Source: an uncultured bacterium
Lineage (GTDB): Bacteria > Elusimicrobiota > Elusimicrobia > Elusimicrobiales > Elusimicrobiaceae
Direction of reading: 5' to 3'
Assembly: GCA_949297775.1 (NCBI GenBank)
Contig: CASFTM010000009.1
Coordinates: forward strand, 32,011 to 96,010
Length of the DNA: 64,000 nucleotides
Below, in pieces: positions 61,405 to 64,000 of this stretch. The translations under genes were made by a program, and so were the position numbers. Within the stretch, counting starts at the first letter, position 1. Each line of letters starts with the position of its first letter. The notes under the pieces were generated by a model that searched no databases, had not been told where the DNA came from, and saw only the letters and a program-made list of their open reading frames with translations.

Positions 61405-62043
61405 TTAGCGGCTTTTCAGCTTGGCGCACAGTTCCGCCAGACCAGAAGAAATATCTTCCTTTTGTACAATCACCCCGGCAGGGACCGTCAAATTAACCGG
61501 AGCGAAATTCCAAATAGCCTTAATGCCCGCCTTTACAAGCGTATCGGTAATGCCTTGGGCCGCCGCCGCGGGAACGGTTAAAATGGCGATTTTTAAATTT
61601 TGCTTTTCAATCACGCCCGCCAGCTGGGCCGTGTGATAAACTTGCACGCCGTGCACTTCGCTCCCCACTTTTTCGGGGTGGGTGTCAAACGCCGCTACAA
61701 TTTCCAACCCGTGGTTTTTAAAACCGTCAAATCCCAGCAGCGCCGCGCCTAAATGCCCCACGCCCACCAGGAAAGCTTTATTCAAATTGTTCCAACCCAA
61801 AAATTTTTCAATCACCGCAATCGTGCCCGCCACTTTAAACCCGGCGCGCAATTTACTGGGCGCGCCCACTGCCTGCAAGTCTTTTTTAATGACAATAGGC
61901 AACAGCTGCGTTTCTTCCGCCAGCGCGGTGGAGGAAACCAGATCGCGCCCGTAAGCGTGCAGGTTATAAAAAATGCGCAGGTATTGGGGTAAACGGCGAA
62001 TTGTCTGCGCGCTAATCTCTTTTTTACGGCGAAATAGACTCAT
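61405..62043 (-). CDS. rex: Redox-sensing transcriptional repressor Rex
   Basis: The ATG at 62043 (MSLFRRKKEISAQTIRRLPQ) gives 212 residues, the family length; the frame runs 13 codons further up through the operator. The N-terminal winged helix contains ISAQTIRRLPQYLRIFYNL and STALAEETQLLPIVIKKDL. The NAD(H)-binding Rossmann part begins at AFLVGVGHLGAALLGF (GxGxxG), then VAAFDTHPEKVG, and AWNFAPVNLTVPAGVIV. Rex senses the NADH/NAD ratio and leaves DNA when NADH rises. It is divergent from adhE, the typical Rex target, with a palindrome at each promoter. Confidence 0.95.
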   Translation of the reverse strand: MSLFRRKKEISAQTIRRLPQYLRIFYNLHAYGRDLVSSTALAEETQLLPIVIKKDLQAVGAPSKLRAGFKVAGTIAVIEKFLGWNNLNKAFLVGVGHLGAALLGFDGFKNHGLEIVAAFDTHPEKVGSEVHGVQVYHTAQLAGVIEKQNLKIAILTVPAAAAQGITDTLVKAGIKAIWNFAPVNLTVPAGVIVQKEDISSGLAELCAKLKSR

Positions 62044-62071
62044 AAAACGAAATGCTCCGTCTGAAAATGCT

Positions 62072-62091
62072 GGATATTGCAATATCTATAA
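62072..62091 (-). promoter_or_regulatory. Putative Rex operator 1 (rex side)
   Basis: GGATATTGCAATATCTATAA contains the palindrome GATATTGCAATATC. It overlaps the -10 box of the rex promoter. It matches operator 2 at 17 of 20 positions in the same orientation, so the two probably bind the same protein; autoregulation by Rex is inferred. Confidence 0.7.
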
Positions 62092-62116
62092 TATATTTTT
62101 GCCGGATAGTTGTCAA
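62088..62116 (-). promoter_or_regulatory. rex promoter
   Basis: On the minus strand, TTGACA (62116-62111), a 17-base spacer and TATTAT (62093-62088). Operator 1 begins within the -10 box and covers the start site, about 45 bases before the rex ATG. Confidence 0.75.
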
Positions 62117-62147
62117 GAAAGTATAAAAGTTTGTTTACGAGGTATTA

Positions 62148-62176
62148 TTGACATTATTTTATGCAAAAGATAAAAT
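62148..62176 (+). promoter_or_regulatory. adhE promoter
   Basis: TTGACA (62148-62153), a 17-base spacer and TAAAAT (62171-62176), a near-consensus sigma-70 promoter. Transcription would start at about 62183, inside operator 2. Confidence 0.8.
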
Positions 62177-62178
62177 AT

Positions 62179-62198
62179 GGATATCAAAATATCTATAA
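62179..62198 (+). promoter_or_regulatory. Putative Rex operator 2 (adhE side)
   Basis: GGATATCAAAATATCTATAA with half-sites GATAT and ATATC separated by four bases. It starts three bases after the adhE -10 box and covers the start site, so a bound repressor would block transcription. Confidence 0.7.
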
Positions 62199-62230
62199 GA
62201 TTATTTTGCATATCCAAAGGAGATTATTTT

Positions 62231-64000
62231 ATGGCGGAAAAGAAAACTGCTGCGCCGGCGGTAGCCACCCCGGAAGAATTGGCCCACTTGGACCAAATCG
62301 TTTCCAAGGTTAAAGACGCCCAGCGCATTTATGCCACATATACGCAAGAACAAGTAGACAAAATTTTCCGTGCGGCCGCTATCGCCGCCGCGCAAAACCG
62401 TATCCCGCTTTCCAAAATGGCGGTGGAAGAAACGGGTATGGGGGTAATGGAAGACAAGGTAATTAAAAACCAATTCGCTTCCGAATACATCTATAACCAA
62501 TATAAAGACACCAAAACCTGCGGCGTCCTGTCGGACGACGACGCTTTCGGTTTCCGCCAAGTAGCCGAGCCTATCGGCCTTATCGCCGGTATTATTCCGA
62601 CCACCAACCCTACTTCCACGGCTATTTTTAAGAGCTTGCTGGCCTTAAAAACCCGCAACGGGATTGTGTTTTCTCCGCACCCTCGCGCCAAAAAATGCAC
62701 CATTGAAGCGGCCAAAATCGTGTTAAACGCCGCCGTGGAAGCCGGCGCGCCGGAGGGCATTATCGGCTGGATTGATAACCCGACCATGCCCCTTTCCAAC
62801 GCTTTAATGCATCACAAAGACATTAACCTCATTTTAGCCACCGGCGGCCCCGGTATGGTAAAAGCGGCCTACTCCTCCGGCAAGCCGGCCATCGGCGTAG
62901 GCGCGGGCAATACGCCCGTCGTCATTGACGCTACCGCCAATATCAAAATGGCCGTCAGCTCCGTTATTATGAGCAAAACCTTTGATAACGGGATGATTTG
63001 CGCCAGCGAACAGTCCGTCATCGTGGAAGACCCGATTTACGACGCCGTGAAGGAAGAATTCATCGCCCGCGGCTGCCACTTTGTAACGGGCAAAGACCGC
63101 AAGAAACTCGCCGAAACCATTGTGGTAAACGGCAAACTCAACTCTGCCATCGTGGGCCAAAGTGCGGAAAAAATCGCCGAAATGGCGGGTATTAAAGTTC
63201 CCGCGGGGACCAAAATCCTCATCGCCGAAGCCAAAGAAGTAAGCGACGAAGAACCCTTCGCCCGCGAAAAACTCTCCCCCGTCTTGGGCTTCTACCGTGC
63301 GAAAGATTTCAAATCCGCCGCGGACCTGGCCAAAGACTTAATCCTCTACGGCGGCGCCGGGCACACTTCCGTACTGTACACGGACGAAGCCAACGAGGAT
63401 CATATTGACTACTTTAAAGATATGCCCACCGCCCGCACGCTGATTAATATGCCTTCTTCCCAGGGCGCTATCGGCGACGTGTACAACTTCAAACTCGCGC
63501 CGTCTTTGACGCTGGGCTGCGGTTCCTGGGGCGGCAACTCCGTCAGCGAAAATATTGGGGTGAAACATCTTATGAACGTGAAATCCGTCGCGGAACGCCG
63601 CGAAAATATGTACTGGTACAAAGTACCGTCCAAAATCTACTTCAAACGCGGCGCGCTGTCGCAGGCGTTGGCGGAACTTTCCGACAAGCACCGCGCCTAC
63701 ATCATCACCGATAAAACAATGGAACAGCTGGGCCACGTGCGCGCGGTAGCGGACGTATTGGAAAGCCTCAACATCAAGTTCCGCGTGTTCTCCAACGTGA
63801 TTCCGGATCCGAACATTTCCAACGTACAGGAAGCGCTGAACATTGCCAATTCCTGGCAGCCGGATATGATTATCGCCTTGGGCGGCGGTTCGGCCATTGA
63901 CGAAGGAAAAATGGTGTGGCTGATGTACGAAAACCCGGATACCAGCTTTGAAGATATCGCCATGCGCTTTATGGATATCCGCAAACGCATTTACGCGGCT
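62231..64000 (+). CDS. adhE: Bifunctional aldehyde-alcohol dehydrogenase AdhE (3' end outside window)
   Basis: The ATG at 62231 has AAGGAG nine bases upstream. 590 residues are visible of a family usually ~870 long. Residues ~20-450 are the acetylating aldehyde dehydrogenase: IGLIAGIIPTTNPTSTAIFK, GGPGMVKAAYSSGKPAIGVG, and FDNGMICASEQSVIVEDP with the catalytic Cys. The iron alcohol dehydrogenase domain begins at about 455 and shows IIALGGGSAIDEGKMVWLMY before the window ends; its iron ligands lie beyond. The enzyme reduces acetyl-CoA to ethanol and regenerates NAD in fermentation. Expression is probably repressed by Rex. Confidence 0.96.
   Translation, partial: MAEKKTAAPAVATPEELAHLDQIVSKVKDAQRIYATYTQEQVDKIFRAAAIAAAQNRIPLSKMAVEETGMGVMEDKVIKNQFASEYIYNQYKDTKTCGVLSDDDAFGFRQVAEPIGLIAGIIPTTNPTSTAIFKSLLALKTRNGIVFSPHPRAKKCTIEAAKIVLNAAVEAGAPEGIIGWIDNPTMPLSNALMHHKDINLILATGGPGMVKAAYSSGKPAIGVGAGNTPVVIDATANIKMAVSSVIMSKTFDNGMICASEQSVIVEDPIYDAVKEEFIARGCHFVTGKDRKKLAETIVVNGKLNSAIVGQSAEKIAEMAGIKVPAGTKILIAEAKEVSDEEPFAREKLSPVLGFYRAKDFKSAADLAKDLILYGGAGHTSVLYTDEANEDHIDYFKDMPTARTLINMPSSQGAIGDVYNFKLAPSLTLGCGSWGGNSVSENIGVKHLMNVKSVAERRENMYWYKVPSKIYFKRGALSQALAELSDKHRAYIITDKTMEQLGHVRAVADVLESLNIKFRVFSNVIPDPNISNVQEALNIANSWQPDMIIALGGGSAIDEGKMVWLMYENPDTSFEDIAMRFMDIRKRIYAA

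Noticed and set aside
61270..61581. Plus-strand frame of 103 codons between pilin and rex
   Set aside because: It overlaps the rex 3' end, has no ribosome site and crosses the rex terminator.

Overview
The window joins two kinds of DNA. Positions 1 to about 28.75 kb are the late (virion, host-recognition and lysis) half of a podovirus-type prophage or phage, all on the + strand. From about 29.2 kb onward it is bacterial chromosome. The host looks like a Gram-negative anaerobe, most likely a gut-type Elusimicrobiota bacterium. That placement is an inference from the type IV pilin, the fermentative Rex/AdhE pair, the NadD-YqeK fusion, and outer-membrane-style secreted proteins; no rRNA or complete tRNA gene is present to confirm it. 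No integrase lies in the window, and the left end of the phage is cut off inside the large terminase.

Phage part. The gene order is terminase, small core protein, portal, Bbp19-like protein, scaffold, major capsid, Bbp16-like cement, tail tube, tail nozzle, a gp13-like protein, internal virion proteins, a 2834-residue polyvalent ejection protein, tail fibre (split into two frames), LamG-like lectin, small tail protein, then a complete diversity-generating retroelement (DGR), and a lysis block. This resembles Bordetella phage BPP-1, the archetypal DGR phage. The DGR consists of a 530-residue target whose last ~39 codons are the variable repeat (VR, 24751-24863), a GC-rich hairpin just after the stop, a template repeat (TR, 24964-25076), and a reverse transcriptase (25192-26331) with the DGR hallmark IGxxxSQ and YVDD motifs. 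By eye, TR and VR align without gaps over 113 bases. They differ at 23 positions, and every one of the 23 is an adenine in TR. No Avd-like accessory gene is visible beside it. The phage right end carries tiny Cys-rich genes, a stand-alone glycyl-radical (NrdD C-terminal) gene, and a 197-bp tandem repeat whose units begin with what looks like the 3' end of a tRNA-Ser gene, a likely attachment-site scar.

Chromosomal part. It opens with a DUF4491 gene and a housekeeping run (fmt, PASTA protein, rpe, rpsP, khpA, trmD, rplS). Next comes a tandem cluster of four paralogous secreted proteins of a family I do not recognise, the third broken by two frameshifts in poly-T runs. The rest holds rnhB-yraN-punA, a flippase, a lipoprotein, a WecA-like transferase operon (with an FAD oxidoreductase, nadD-yqeK, a LytR_C protein, rsfS with a histone-H1-like tail, and argS), a giant alpha-2-macroglobulin-like protein lacking the thioester motif, and an amino-sugar unit (EIIA-HPr-EI fusion, nagB, nagA). 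It ends with a type IV pilin, rex and the start of adhE. rex and adhE are divergent. Each has a consensus-like sigma-70 promoter with one copy of a shared palindrome at its start site, a convincing redox-control arrangement.

Functional reading. The phage DGR would rewrite the tip of a tail receptor-binding protein to follow changing host surfaces. The adjacent host genes are mostly translation, cell-envelope and fermentation functions. Several host genes have a -10-like box 5-8 bases before the ATG and no Shine-Dalgarno, suggesting leaderless transcripts.
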